From positions 5,952,001 to 6,016,000 of the forward strand of contig NZ_CP109442.1 in assembly GCF_036227205.1 (NCBI RefSeq): a stretch of DNA of 64,000 nt, written 5' to 3'. The notes beneath the pieces are model-generated. The model saw only the letters and a list, made by a program, of their open reading frames with translations. It searched no databases and was not told the origin of the DNA. This DNA comes from Amycolatopsis sp. NBC_01480. Lineage in GTDB: Bacteria > Actinomycetota > Actinomycetes > Mycobacteriales > Pseudonocardiaceae. The position numbers and the translations under genes are program-made. Below are positions 27,421 to 36,000 of this stretch, one piece after another (position 1 is the stretch's first letter; each line of letters opens with the position of its first letter).

Positions 27421-27762
27421 TCAAAGGTTGAGTCGAGGGATGACATTGCCCTCGACGCTGTGGCTGACGCTCTGGAAGCTCTGGTGCACGTCCGAGTCGC
27501 CGCTGTTGTAGTTCGTGTGGCTCGTGTGGACCAGCTGGGACATGGTGTCCAGCTCACGGACCGCGGAGGTCATCTTCTCCTGGAGCCGGCGCTGCAGGTC
27601 CCAGAACGCGACGGCCTGGTCACCCTTGTAGTTGCGCAGCGTTTCGGTCAGCTCCGACTCCAAGCTGGCCATGGTGGTCTTGGCGTTGGACGCCGTCTCC
27701 TCGAAGCCCTGGACGGCGCGCGTCATGGCAGCTGAATCTGCCTGGAATCCCGGACTGGACAT
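27421..27762 (-). CDS. WXG100-like small secreted protein, first gene of operon
   Basis: 113 residues. Helix 1 covers MTRAVQGFEETASNAKTTMA and helix 2 follows a NYKGDQAVAFWDLQRRL turn, in which the WxG is replaced by YKG with a Trp eight residues on. A short C-terminal tail (SVEGNVIPRLNL) replaces the usual end. It heads the six-gene minus-strand operon (27762 to 23583) and starts 19 nt before the WXG100 partner, with a ggaggtgg ribosome site ahead of ATG 27762. Expected to form the heterodimeric ESX pair. Confidence 0.8.
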   Translation of the reverse strand: MSSPGFQADSAAMTRAVQGFEETASNAKTTMASLESELTETLRNYKGDQAVAFWDLQRRLQEKMTSAVRELDTMSQLVHTSHTNYNSGDSDVHQSFQSVSHSVEGNVIPRLNL

Positions 27763-27994
27763 CGGCGGGCCACCTCCTTCCCTCTCGCGGAAAAATCCCG
27801 GTGCGCGGCAGGTTTTCCTCCCCGCGCGTTGTGAATGTCACGCTAGAAAACGAGGGGTCGCGGTCAAACGGCACAACTGCCGGTCGCGTTGACGGCACTA
27901 TTACCCACAAGGGCCCGGAGTAGGGCTGTCCCCACCGCGGGGCCGGGGGCGTTCTCCAGTGCCCCGCGGCGCGTTCGGCGGGACGCTCGAACCC

Positions 27995-28963
27995 ATGACT
28001 TCCTGGGGAAACACGCTTGACCGGGCGCGTGCGCTGCACCGTCCGCTGATGGTGCTGGCGGGTGCGATGGCGGTGCTGCTCGTCGCCTCGGCGTTCGGGC
28101 TGCTGGTCGATGATCGCACGCTCGTCAACGCGCCGATTTGGGCGAAACCGTTCAAGTTCGCGGTTTCGGTGGGGCTGTACGCGGTGACGCTGGCGTGGCT
28201 GCTGTCGCTGCTGAACCGCGGGCGGCGGGTGGGCTGGTGGCTGGGCACGGTGTTCGCCGTCGGCATCGGCGCCGACATGACCATGCTGGTGTGGCAGGTG
28301 GTCTTCCGCGGCCGCACGCTGCACTTCAACCAGGCGACGGCGGCGGACCGGGCGATCAACAACTACGTGGCGACCGGCGCGTTCACCGCCTGGGGCATGA
28401 CCGCGGCGGTGGTGGTGCTGCTGATGTTCCAGAAGCTGCCGGACCGCGCGCTGGCGTCGTCGCTGCGCTGGGGGACGGCGCTGGCGACCGTCGGGCTCGG
28501 GCTGGCCCTGCTGATGTTCTCGCCCACTCCCGCGCAGCAGGCGGTGTGGGCGGCGGGCGGCAAGCCGGCGACGGTCGGGGGCCACACGGTGGGGCTGGCC
28601 GACGGCGGGCCGGGGCTGCCGTTGCTGGGCTGGAGCACGGTCGGGGGCGACCTGCGCATCCCGCATTTCGTGGGCATCCACGCGATCCAGGCGCTGCCGT
28701 TGCTCGCGCTCGGGCTGGCGGCGCTGGCCCGGCGGTACCCGGTGCTGTCGTCCGATGTGGTGCGCCGCCGGCTCGTGTGGACGGGAGCGGCCGGGTACGC
28801 CGGGCTGATCGCGCTGGTGACCTGGCAGGCGTTGCGCGGCCAGTCGATCGTCCGGCCCGATTTCTGGACGCTGGCCGCCGCCGCGGGGCTGATCGCGGTG
28901 GTCGGGGCGGGCGTCGTGCTGTCCCTGCGGTCACGAAAGGTGTTCGCTCTGACGGAATTCTGA
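27995..28963 (+). CDS. Multi-spanning membrane protein of unknown function
   Basis: 322 residues from ATG 27995, with about eight hydrophobic segments: LMVLAGAMAVLLVASAFGLL, VGLYAVTLAWLLSLL, LGTVFAVGIGADMTMLV, FTAWGMTAAVVVLLMF, ATVGLGLALLMF, ALPLLALGLAAL, LIALVTWQAL and LIAVVGAGVVLSL. A conserved-looking HFVGIHAIQALPLLALG segment lies before the sixth helix. No known family recognised. It starts divergently from the ESX operon and is followed after 24 nt by the AMP-ligase gene, so those two may form a unit. Confidence 0.7.
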   Translation: MTSWGNTLDRARALHRPLMVLAGAMAVLLVASAFGLLVDDRTLVNAPIWAKPFKFAVSVGLYAVTLAWLLSLLNRGRRVGWWLGTVFAVGIGADMTMLVWQVVFRGRTLHFNQATAADRAINNYVATGAFTAWGMTAAVVVLLMFQKLPDRALASSLRWGTALATVGLGLALLMFSPTPAQQAVWAAGGKPATVGGHTVGLADGGPGLPLLGWSTVGGDLRIPHFVGIHAIQALPLLALGLAALARRYPVLSSDVVRRRLVWTGAAGYAGLIALVTWQALRGQSIVRPDFWTLAAAAGLIAVVGAGVVLSLRSRKVFALTEF

Positions 28964-28987
28964 GAAAACTCGGCTAGGCATGCGGCC

Positions 28988-30421
28988 ATGGTGTATCCGC
29001 AAGGACTGCTGGACGCGCTCGCCCGGGAACCGGGGAAGCCCGCCTTCGAACACGGGCCGCGGGTGGTCACCCGGGGCGAGACGCTGGAGCTGATCGGCCG
29101 CTTAACCGTGGCGTTGCGCGGGGCGGGGCTGGGGCCGGGCGACGGCGTCGGCATCGCGACCGGCGTGACCCCCGAGGGGTGGGCCGCGCAGGTCGCGGCC
29201 CAGGTGCTCGGCTGCCGCGCGGTCGGGGTCCGCCCGGGATTGCCGGCGGCGCACCTACGGGCGGTCGTCGCGGATCTGGCCGCGGTGGTCGTCGACGAGC
29301 AGGGCGAGACGCCGGAACTGCGCGCGGCCGCGACGGGCGCCAAGATCTTGCCGATCGGCCCGTCGCTGCCGGCGTACGAGGACCCGGTGCCGCAGGGTCG
29401 GCCCGAGGACATCGGCTGGGTCGTGTTCACCAGTGGCAGCACGGGTGTGCCGAAGGGCGTGGCGTTCAGCTTCGCGGCGTTGGGGGCGCGCGGGCCGGAG
29501 TACCGCGGCCCGGCGGACTGGAGCGCCGGCGACGCGTACCGGCGGTTCCTGCTGTTCGGCACGCTGACCAGCGCGGTGATGGTGATGCACCTGGAGGCCT
29601 GCCTGCTCGCCGGCGGCACGGCCGTGATCCCGGTGGCGCTGCCGGACTTCCCGTGGGTGCTGCCGCGGCTCGACATCACGGCCGCGCTGATGACCGTGCC
29701 CCGGCTGTACCAGGTGCTCGACGTGCTGCGCGGCGAGGACGTCGACCTGTCCGCGCTGCGGGCGCTGACCGTCGCGGGCTCGCCGGTGACGCCGGGGCTG
29801 ATGGCGGAGGCGTTCGAGCGGATCGGCCCTGGCCTGCAGCAGGGGTACGGGCAGACGGAGACCGGGAAGCTGACGATCCTGACCGCCGAGGACATCGCGC
29901 GGCACCCGTCGGCGCTGGGCTCGGTGGGACGGCCGCTGGGGCTGGTTTCCGTTGAGGTACGGGAGGATTCCGAGGTTTACGTGCGGACGCCGACCGCGTT
30001 CGCGGGCTACTGGAACAACCCGGACCTGACGGCTACGGTGCTGCGCGACGGCTGGGTCCGCACCCAGGACGTCGGCCGCCTGGACGCCGACGGCTTCCTG
30101 CACCTGACCGGGCGGGCGCGCGACGTGGTGATCGTCAACGCGATCATCCATTACGTGGGGCCGATCGAGCGCGCGCTCGCTTCCGGTGCGGGCGTGGACC
30201 AGGCGTACGTGGTGGGGGCGCCGGACGAGCGGACGGGGGAGGCGATGCACGCGTTTGTGGTCGCGTCGCCGGGTGGTTCGCCGGACTTCGGGGAGTTGCG
30301 GGCGTTGGTCGCGGCGGAGCTAGGGGAGGCGGCGGTGCCTTCGACGTTCCGGGTGATCGATTCGGTGCCGGTTGCGGCTTCGGGGAAGCCGGACAAGGCG
30401 GCGTTGCTTCTGTTGCTGTGA
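28988..30421 (+). CDS. AMP-dependent acyl-CoA synthetase/ligase (ANL superfamily)
   Basis: 477 residues. Core motifs are A3 WVVFTSGSTGVPKGVAFS, A5 QQGYGQTETG, A7/A8 RTQDVGRLDADGFLHLTGRA and RDVVIVNA, and the catalytic-lysine A10 motif PVAASGKPDKAAL. These enzymes activate a carboxylic acid as an acyl-adenylate and usually transfer it to CoA or a carrier. The protein is shorter than typical fatty-acyl ligases (about 500-560), so a small or aryl acid is likely, but the substrate cannot be read from sequence. It follows a membrane-protein gene closely and has no obvious link to the T7SS. Confidence 0.88.
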   Translation: MVYPQGLLDALAREPGKPAFEHGPRVVTRGETLELIGRLTVALRGAGLGPGDGVGIATGVTPEGWAAQVAAQVLGCRAVGVRPGLPAAHLRAVVADLAAVVVDEQGETPELRAAATGAKILPIGPSLPAYEDPVPQGRPEDIGWVVFTSGSTGVPKGVAFSFAALGARGPEYRGPADWSAGDAYRRFLLFGTLTSAVMVMHLEACLLAGGTAVIPVALPDFPWVLPRLDITAALMTVPRLYQVLDVLRGEDVDLSALRALTVAGSPVTPGLMAEAFERIGPGLQQGYGQTETGKLTILTAEDIARHPSALGSVGRPLGLVSVEVREDSEVYVRTPTAFAGYWNNPDLTATVLRDGWVRTQDVGRLDADGFLHLTGRARDVVIVNAIIHYVGPIERALASGAGVDQAYVVGAPDERTGEAMHAFVVASPGGSPDFGELRALVAAELGEAAVPSTFRVIDSVPVAASGKPDKAALLLLL

Positions 30422-30422
30422 T

Positions 30423-30914
30423 TCAGAATTCTGTGTTTATTCGGTACTGTGCGCGCAGCTCGCGCATGTCGGCGATGTCGTGGGGCCGGGGTTCGTAGCC
30501 GCGGTGGAAGTAGAGCTGCTGGGCGACGGAGATGCAGGGCACGGGCGTGCCCGCGATCGTGCCGGTGACAAAACAGGCGGCGGGGTAAGCGAAAGTCCCG
30601 CCGTGGTCGTCGGCGGCTTGGGTGGCGGAGCCGTCGGGGGCGAAGTGGAGTGGGTGCAGGTCCAGCTCGGCGCCGTCCTCGCGGGTGAGGACGAAGCGCA
30701 CGGGGCGGGCGTTCTCGGTCTCGCGGAAGTCGTGGAGTGCTTGGAGCACCTGGGTTTCCTGCCCGGCGCGGTGCAGCAGGTCGAGGTCGCGGTGCTCGCG
30801 GGTCTGGCGGCCCAGCAGGGCGTCGATGCCCCAGCCGCCGGCGAGGCAGACGTCGAGATCTTGCGTGCGCAGGCGGTCGAGGATCTCCAGCACGGTGGCG
30901 GCGGGCATCGGCAT
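30423..30914 (-). CDS. Nucleotidyltransferase of the ANT(2'')/Lnu resistance-type family
   Basis: 163 residues. The nucleotidyltransferase signature is CLAGGWGIDALLGRQTREHRDLDLL: GGWGID at 26-31 and the metal-binding pair Asp43/Asp45. The C-terminal part has ELDLHPLHF, which may hold the third carboxylate. Relatives adenylylate aminoglycosides or lincosamides, but many chromosomal members have no known substrate, so resistance is only a possibility. Two in-frame ATGs (30914, 30908) are both possible starts. It lies convergent with the AMP-ligase gene (1-nt gap) and downstream of the trypsin-like protease gene, from which a strong hairpin separates it. Confidence 0.8.
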   Translation of the reverse strand: MPMPAATVLEILDRLRTQDLDVCLAGGWGIDALLGRQTREHRDLDLLHRAGQETQVLQALHDFRETENARPVRFVLTREDGAELDLHPLHFAPDGSATQAADDHGGTFAYPAACFVTGTIAGTPVPCISVAQQLYFHRGYEPRPHDIADMRELRAQYRINTEF

Positions 30915-30924
30915 GGTGTCAAGT

Positions 30925-30964
30925 AAACCGCCCGCCGCACGGGAAGGCGTGCGGCGGGCGGTTT
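30925..30964 (-). terminator. Perfect 17-bp terminator hairpin after the trypsin-like protease gene
   Basis: Arms aaaccgcccgccgcacg (30925-30941) and cgtgcggcgggcggttt (30948-30964) are fully complementary with a 6-nt loop. It lies 12 nt past the protease stop and, read on the minus strand, ends in ggttta. Confidence 0.88.
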
Positions 30965-30976
30965 GCCTGTGTCCGG

Positions 30977-31690
30977 TCAGACCCCGGCGGTGGAGGAGAT
31001 CCAGTCGCGGCTGGCGGCGACGCTGGCGTAGTTCTGCGTGCCGTTCTTGTCGCTGCCGGAGTTCTCGCCCGTGGAGCAGACGCCGACCTGCACGCCGTTG
31101 TCCAGCTGGGGCCCGCCCGAGTCGCCGTGCCACGACGAGCCGCTGACGCCCTTGCTGGCGATCGCGGTGCCGTTGAAGGCGTCGGTGCCGCTGCCGGTGA
31201 CCTGGACGTCGGCGGTCTTCAGCGTGTCCGAGGGCGGGCTGTTGCCCTCGGTGCGGCCCCAGCCGTAGATCTGGTTGGTGGCGCCCGTTTGCGGGTCGCC
31301 GGTGCCCAGCTTCATGAACGTGGTGTCCACAGAGGACGCCAGGTGCAGCAGCGCGATGTCCCCATTGGGCGAGGCCTTCTGCTGGTCCACGGCGACCTCG
31401 GTGCCCTTGCCGAGCGCGACGTCGCCCACCTTGACGTGCATGCCCGGCTGGTTCAGGCAGTGCTGCGCGGTGAGCACCCACTGCGGCGCGATGATCGTGC
31501 CGGAGCACTCGAACCCGCCGAAGTCGGTGGAGTCGTTCCAGAAGATCTGCGCACCCCACGGCGCGGAGCTGACGGTCGTGCCGCCGATGATGTTCGTCCC
31601 GGCGGTCCCGGCACTCGCCGTCCCCGCCGACACGATGCTCAGCGCCGCGGCCGCCCCCGCCGCAACCGCTACCGCCTTCGACAAACGCAT
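30977..31690 (-). CDS. Secreted trypsin-like serine protease (S1)
   Basis: 237 residues from ATG 31690, which has aagggga 6 nt upstream. A signal peptide runs to about residue 28 (ending TASAG), followed by a short propeptide and the mature start IIGGTTV. The catalytic triad is intact: His77 in LTAQHC, Asp111 in NGDIALL, and Ser191 in WHGDSGGPQ. The extracellular chymotrypsin-fold protease would be activated by cleavage before IIGG. An in-frame ATG 31741 would add 17 polar residues before the signal and is less likely. It is the only intact serine protease in the T7SS island, but it is Sec-exported and probably unrelated. Confidence 0.92.
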   Translation of the reverse strand: MRLSKAVAVAAGAAAALSIVSAGTASAGTAGTNIIGGTTVSSAPWGAQIFWNDSTDFGGFECSGTIIAPQWVLTAQHCLNQPGMHVKVGDVALGKGTEVAVDQQKASPNGDIALLHLASSVDTTFMKLGTGDPQTGATNQIYGWGRTEGNSPPSDTLKTADVQVTGSGTDAFNGTAIASKGVSGSSWHGDSGGPQLDNGVQVGVCSTGENSGSDKNGTQNYASVAASRDWISSTAGV

Positions 31691-31824
31691 GAAATCCCCT
31701 TGGCTCAACGGAAATCGTCCCGGTCGAAACGATTTCACCAACGTAGGAGAGGGGATGGTGATTTTGTAACCTACCGAAGTCGGGTCTGGGGGCGAAGTCC
31801 GTTGTAGGCCATTTGGAGTAAGGA

Positions 31825-31870
31825 CTCGTGAGTGGCTATGACGGTTCTAACCGTTATGAACACTCACGAG
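31825..31870. repeat. 46-nt dispersed palindrome, copy 4
   Basis: Arms ctcgtgagtg / cactcacgag, inner parts more divergent between arms (ggctatgacggtt against aaccgttatgaac). The pairing extends outward by agga / tcct. Unlike the others it lies between divergent genes, so a terminator role alone does not explain the family. Confidence 0.9.
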
Positions 31871-31922
31871 TCCTGCGTGGCGCGGGGAGGGGTCCCGGGG
31901 AGGCCGGGTTAGTGTCCGGGCC

Positions 31923-32648
31923 ATGCTGCGATCCTCGGTTTTCCTCGGCTGCGCCCTGCTTCTCGCCTCCGGCGGCATCGCGGCGGCGAGCCCGGCCGCC
32001 CCTCCCTCACTCGACGGCTGGCGGCTGACCCTCCCAGTGGGGTCGGACGGCGCCGAAGTCCTCAACCCAGCCGAACTCGACCCGCCCTACCTCACCCGCG
32101 CCGCCGACGGCAGCCTCGCCTTCTGGGCCCCGACGTCCGGTGCGACGACCAGCCACTCGGGCAGCCCGCGTACGGAGCTGATCGACAACGCCGGCTTTGC
32201 TTCCGGCACGGGCGGTGTGCACACCCTGGCCGCCACCGTGACCGTCGAGCAGGTGCCGAAGACCAGTAAAACCATTATCCTGGGCCAGATCCACGGCGAT
32301 CAGGACCGCAACTCCGACCCGTACACGATGCTGTACTACTCCGACGGCACTGTGCATGTGAAGGTGAACCAGCAGCTCTCCGCGGGTAGCAACTATCTCG
32401 ACTACCCGTTGCTCACGGATGTCGGCTTGGGGGAGGTGTTCAGCTACACGATCACTGATCGGGGCGACGGCCGCCTGCGTTTTACCGCCACTCGGGACGG
32501 GTCCACTGAGGAGAAGACCGCGCCTGTTCCTTCGGCTTGGTCTGGCGAAGACGTTCGTTTCCAGACCGGTGACTATGAGCAGCTCAAGGGGGATCCGGAA
32601 GACGGGGATGGGGGACGGGTCAGCTTCTCGGCTCTGACGGCTTCCTGA
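31923..32648 (+). CDS. Secreted polysaccharide lyase family 7 (alginate lyase)
   Basis: 241 residues. A signal peptide (about residues 1-23, ending AAAS) precedes a single PL7 jelly-roll: DGWRLTLPVG, then SGSPRTELIDN carrying the R(T/S)EL motif, then ILGQIHGDQD carrying the catalytic QIH, and near the end VRFQTGDYEQL matching the family's YFKxGxYxQ. The enzyme cleaves alginate or a related uronic polymer by beta-elimination outside the cell. TAGTGT lies 7 nt before ATG 31923 and no ribosome site is seen, so the message may be leaderless. Confidence 0.88.
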   Translation: MLRSSVFLGCALLLASGGIAAASPAAPPSLDGWRLTLPVGSDGAEVLNPAELDPPYLTRAADGSLAFWAPTSGATTSHSGSPRTELIDNAGFASGTGGVHTLAATVTVEQVPKTSKTIILGQIHGDQDRNSDPYTMLYYSDGTVHVKVNQQLSAGSNYLDYPLLTDVGLGEVFSYTITDRGDGRLRFTATRDGSTEEKTAPVPSAWSGEDVRFQTGDYEQLKGDPEDGDGGRVSFSALTAS

Positions 32649-32680
32649 GGAACGTTCCGGTTGAGCCGTAGTCTTGTGGC

Positions 32681-33073
32681 ATGTTCTTCAGACGGCGTCG
32701 CACAGAGCCTCGATCGGTGGAAGAGGTGCCGCGCAGCGGGCGGTCGATCAGGGTCATGGTGGACTGGAGTTCCCACCCGTTGTGGATCTTCGACCCTTAC
32801 TCGGAACTGACGGATTACAACTACGATCCCGCTTCGCCGGAGTTGGGGCTGAGTGCGGACCTGGCCCGTGACCTCACGGCGTGGCAGAACGAGTGGGACG
32901 CCACCCGGAACTACGACGACCCGCCCTCGTCCGCGTTCCCTTCGGACGAGGCCGAACGCCGCTTCGACGAGCGAGGCTGGGAACTGGCCCGGCGCGTCCG
33001 GCAGGAAGTCAACGATGAGTGGGACGTGACCTACTTCGGCTACCTCTCCCACACCGAGGTCGAGGTCACCTGA
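32681..33073 (+). CDS. Conserved hypothetical protein
   Basis: 130 residues, soluble, rich in acidic and aromatic residues (VDWSSHPLWIFDPYSEL, LTAWQNEWDATRNYDDPP, VNDEWDVTYFGY). No recognised family; similar small acidic proteins occur alone in many actinobacteria. TAGTCT lies 6 nt before ATG 32681, matching the leaderless pattern elsewhere in the window. It ends 10 nt from the stop of the convergent eccC gene. Function unknown. Confidence 0.65.
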   Translation: MFFRRRRTEPRSVEEVPRSGRSIRVMVDWSSHPLWIFDPYSELTDYNYDPASPELGLSADLARDLTAWQNEWDATRNYDDPPSSAFPSDEAERRFDERGWELARRVRQEVNDEWDVTYFGYLSHTEVEVT

Positions 33074-33083
33074 ACACCCCCGC

Positions 33084-36000
33084 TCAGTCCTCCGGTTTGG
33101 TCCAAGCCACCTGAACCAGCCCAGTCCCACCCCGACGTGACACCAACGTCCCCCGCCCAGGCGGCTGGGGCGAAGGCTTCACCTCACCCATCAAAGCCCC
33201 TTCCTCCTTGGCCCCCGACATCACCAGCCCCGGCGACCCCAGCTCACGGATCCGTTGCAGCACCGGCTCGAACAACGCCCGCCCCGCACCGCCGGACGAC
33301 CGGGCGATCACCAGGTGCAGACCGATGTCCCGGGCCTGCGGCAGGAACTCCAGCAACGGCAGCAAGGGATTCCGCCCCACCGCCGCCACCAGCTCGTAGT
33401 CATCGACCAGCACGTACAGATCCGGCCCACGCCACCAAGAACGGCTCCGCAGCTGCTCAGGCGTCACCGAAGGACCAGGCAGACGGTTACGCATCGCCGT
33501 CGCGCATTGGTCCACCAGATCCGTCAGCTGGTTCTCCGCGCCCGCGTAGCCCAGCAGGTGCGGTTCGTCCACCACACCAAGCAAAGCGCGGCGATAATCC
33601 GCTACCAGGATCAGGGCTTCCTCGGGTGTAAAAGCACCGGAGATGCCCGTCGCGATTGCGCGTAGCAAGGAGCTCTTGCCCGATTCGACGTCGCCGAAGG
33701 CCACGAAGTGGGGATCTGTAGCGAAGTCCAGGTGGACCGGGCGCAGGTTCGACTCCGCGATGCCCAGCGTGATCTGACGGCCAGGCGCAGCCGGCAACGC
33801 GTCCAGCGCCACTTCCGAAGGCAGCAGCCGCACCTGGGGAGCGCGGGCGCCAGGCCAGGCAGCAGTTACGCGGCGGACCAGGTCCAACCCGCCGGCGCCG
33901 ATGGTGTCCGGGCGCTGATCGCCGTCGACGCGGGGGAGGGCGGCCAGGAAGTGCAGCTTGTCCGCCGTCAGGCCGCGGCCGGGGCGGTCCGCGGGCACGT
34001 TCTGGGCCACCTTGCGGTCGATCGACGAGTCCGCGGGGTCGCCCAGACGCAGTTCGAAGCGGGTGCCGATCGCGTCGCGCAGTTGGGCTCGGGCGCCGAT
34101 CCACTGGTTCAGCGTGATGAGCACGTGGATGCCGAAACCCAGCCCGCGCGTGGCCAAGCCGGTGATCTGCTCCTCCAGCTGCTCGTACTCCTGCCGGATC
34201 GTGGTCCAGTTGTCCACGAACAGGAACACGTCGCCGAACTCGCGGCCCTCGGTGCTTTCGGTGAACTCCGCGCGCCGCTGGCGAAACGTGGCCATCGACT
34301 CGATTCCGTTGGCCGCGAAGAACTCCTCGCGCTGTTCCAGCAACGTCGTCAGCTCCGCCACCACGCGACGGCAGCGTTGCGCGTCACGGCGGGTCGCGTA
34401 ACCCGAGACGTGCGGCAGGCCCGCGATCGGGGCCAGCGCGCCACCGCCCATGTCCAGCACGAACAGCTGCACCTCGGCCGGCGTGTGCGTGAGCGCCAGC
34501 ATCGCCGCGATGTCCTTCAGCAGTGTCGACTTGCCGCTTTGCGGTGCGCCGACGATCACCGCGTGCCCGGCCCCACCGGCGAAATCGGCCCACAGCATGT
34601 CGCGGCGCTGCTCGAACGGCTTGTCCACCAGCGCCACCGGGATCATCAGCTTCCCGTTGCCGCCCCAGCCGAGCGGGCACAGGCCGCGCTCCGGATCGTC
34701 GCCCAGCGGCGGCAGCAGCTGGTCCAAGGTGGGTGGCTCGGACAATGGCGGCAGCCAGATCTGGTGCGCCTCCGGACCGCGGCCCTCCAGCCGCGACAGC
34801 ATCGCGCCGATGATCGTCTCGCCGGTGCCCGCCTCCGGAGCCGCGACCGCCGGCTGCGCCGAGACCGGAACCTCCACCGGCGTAAGCAGAAACGGCAGCA
34901 CCCCCAGCTGCTGACCGTCCTCGCGCACGATCCGGCTGCGCGGCGGCAGCTCGCCCGAGACGTACGCGGCCTTGAGCCGGATCAGCGTGTCGTTGTCGGA
35001 CTTCAGGTACGCCGAGCCCGGCACCGGCGGCAGGTGGTAGGCGTCGGCGACCCCGAGCACCGCCCGGCTCTCCGACGCGGAGAACGTCCGCAGCCCGATC
35101 CGGTACGACAGGTGCGAGTCGAGCCCGCGCAGCCGCCCCTCCTCCAGCCGTTGCGAAGCCAGCAGCAGGTGGATGCCCAGCGAACGCCCGAGCCGCCCGA
35201 TCGCGACGAACAGGTCGATGAACTCCGGCCGCGACGAGAGCAGCTCGGAGAACTCGTCGATGATCACCAGCAGCGAGGGCAGCGGCCGCAGCGCCACGCC
35301 GTCCGCGCGCGCCTTCTCGTAGTCGCGCACCGACGCGTAGTTCCCCGCCGAGTGCAGGAGTTCCTGACGCCGCAGCAGTTCGCCGTTCAGCGCGTCCGCC
35401 ATGCGGTCGACCAGCGCGAGGTCGTCGGACAGGTTCGTGATCACCGCGCAGGTGTGCGGCAGGCCGGTCATGCCGGCGAACGTCGCGCCGCCCTTGAAGT
35501 CGATCAGCGCCAGGTTCAGCTTCTCCGACGAGTGCGTGACCGCGAGCGCCGTGACGAGGGTGCGCAGCAGCTCGCTCTTGCCCGAGCCGGTCGCGCCGAT
35601 GACCAGCCCGTGCGGGCCCATGCCGCCCTCGGCCGACTCCTTGAGGTCCAGGTCCACCGGCCGCCCCTCGGGGTTCACGCCCAGCGGGATCCGCAGCCGG
35701 TCGCGGGCCGCGCGCGGCGCCCACGTGACGGTGGTGTCGGTGTCTCGCGGGTCGCCGATGCCGAGCAGCCCGGCCAGCCCGAACGTCGCCGACATCGGCG
35801 TCTCGCTGACCACGGTCGCCCCTTGGTACAGCGGGGTCAGCATCCGGGAGAGCGCTTCGGCCGCGCCGCGGTCGAGCTGGTCCGGCGTGCCGAGGAAGCC
35901 CAGCCGCGCCTCGGTGCCGCCGTCGAGCACGACCATGCCCAGCTGGTCCGCCCCGACGTGCAGGCTCAGCAGGTGGTCGTTCGACGCGGCCCGCGGCTGC

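Noticed and set aside
30423..31559. Long minus-strand frame joining the nucleotidyltransferase to sequence under the trypsin-like gene
   Set aside because: The protein homology starts only at ATG 30914; upstream codons are a shadow of the protease gene and are separated by a terminator hairpin.
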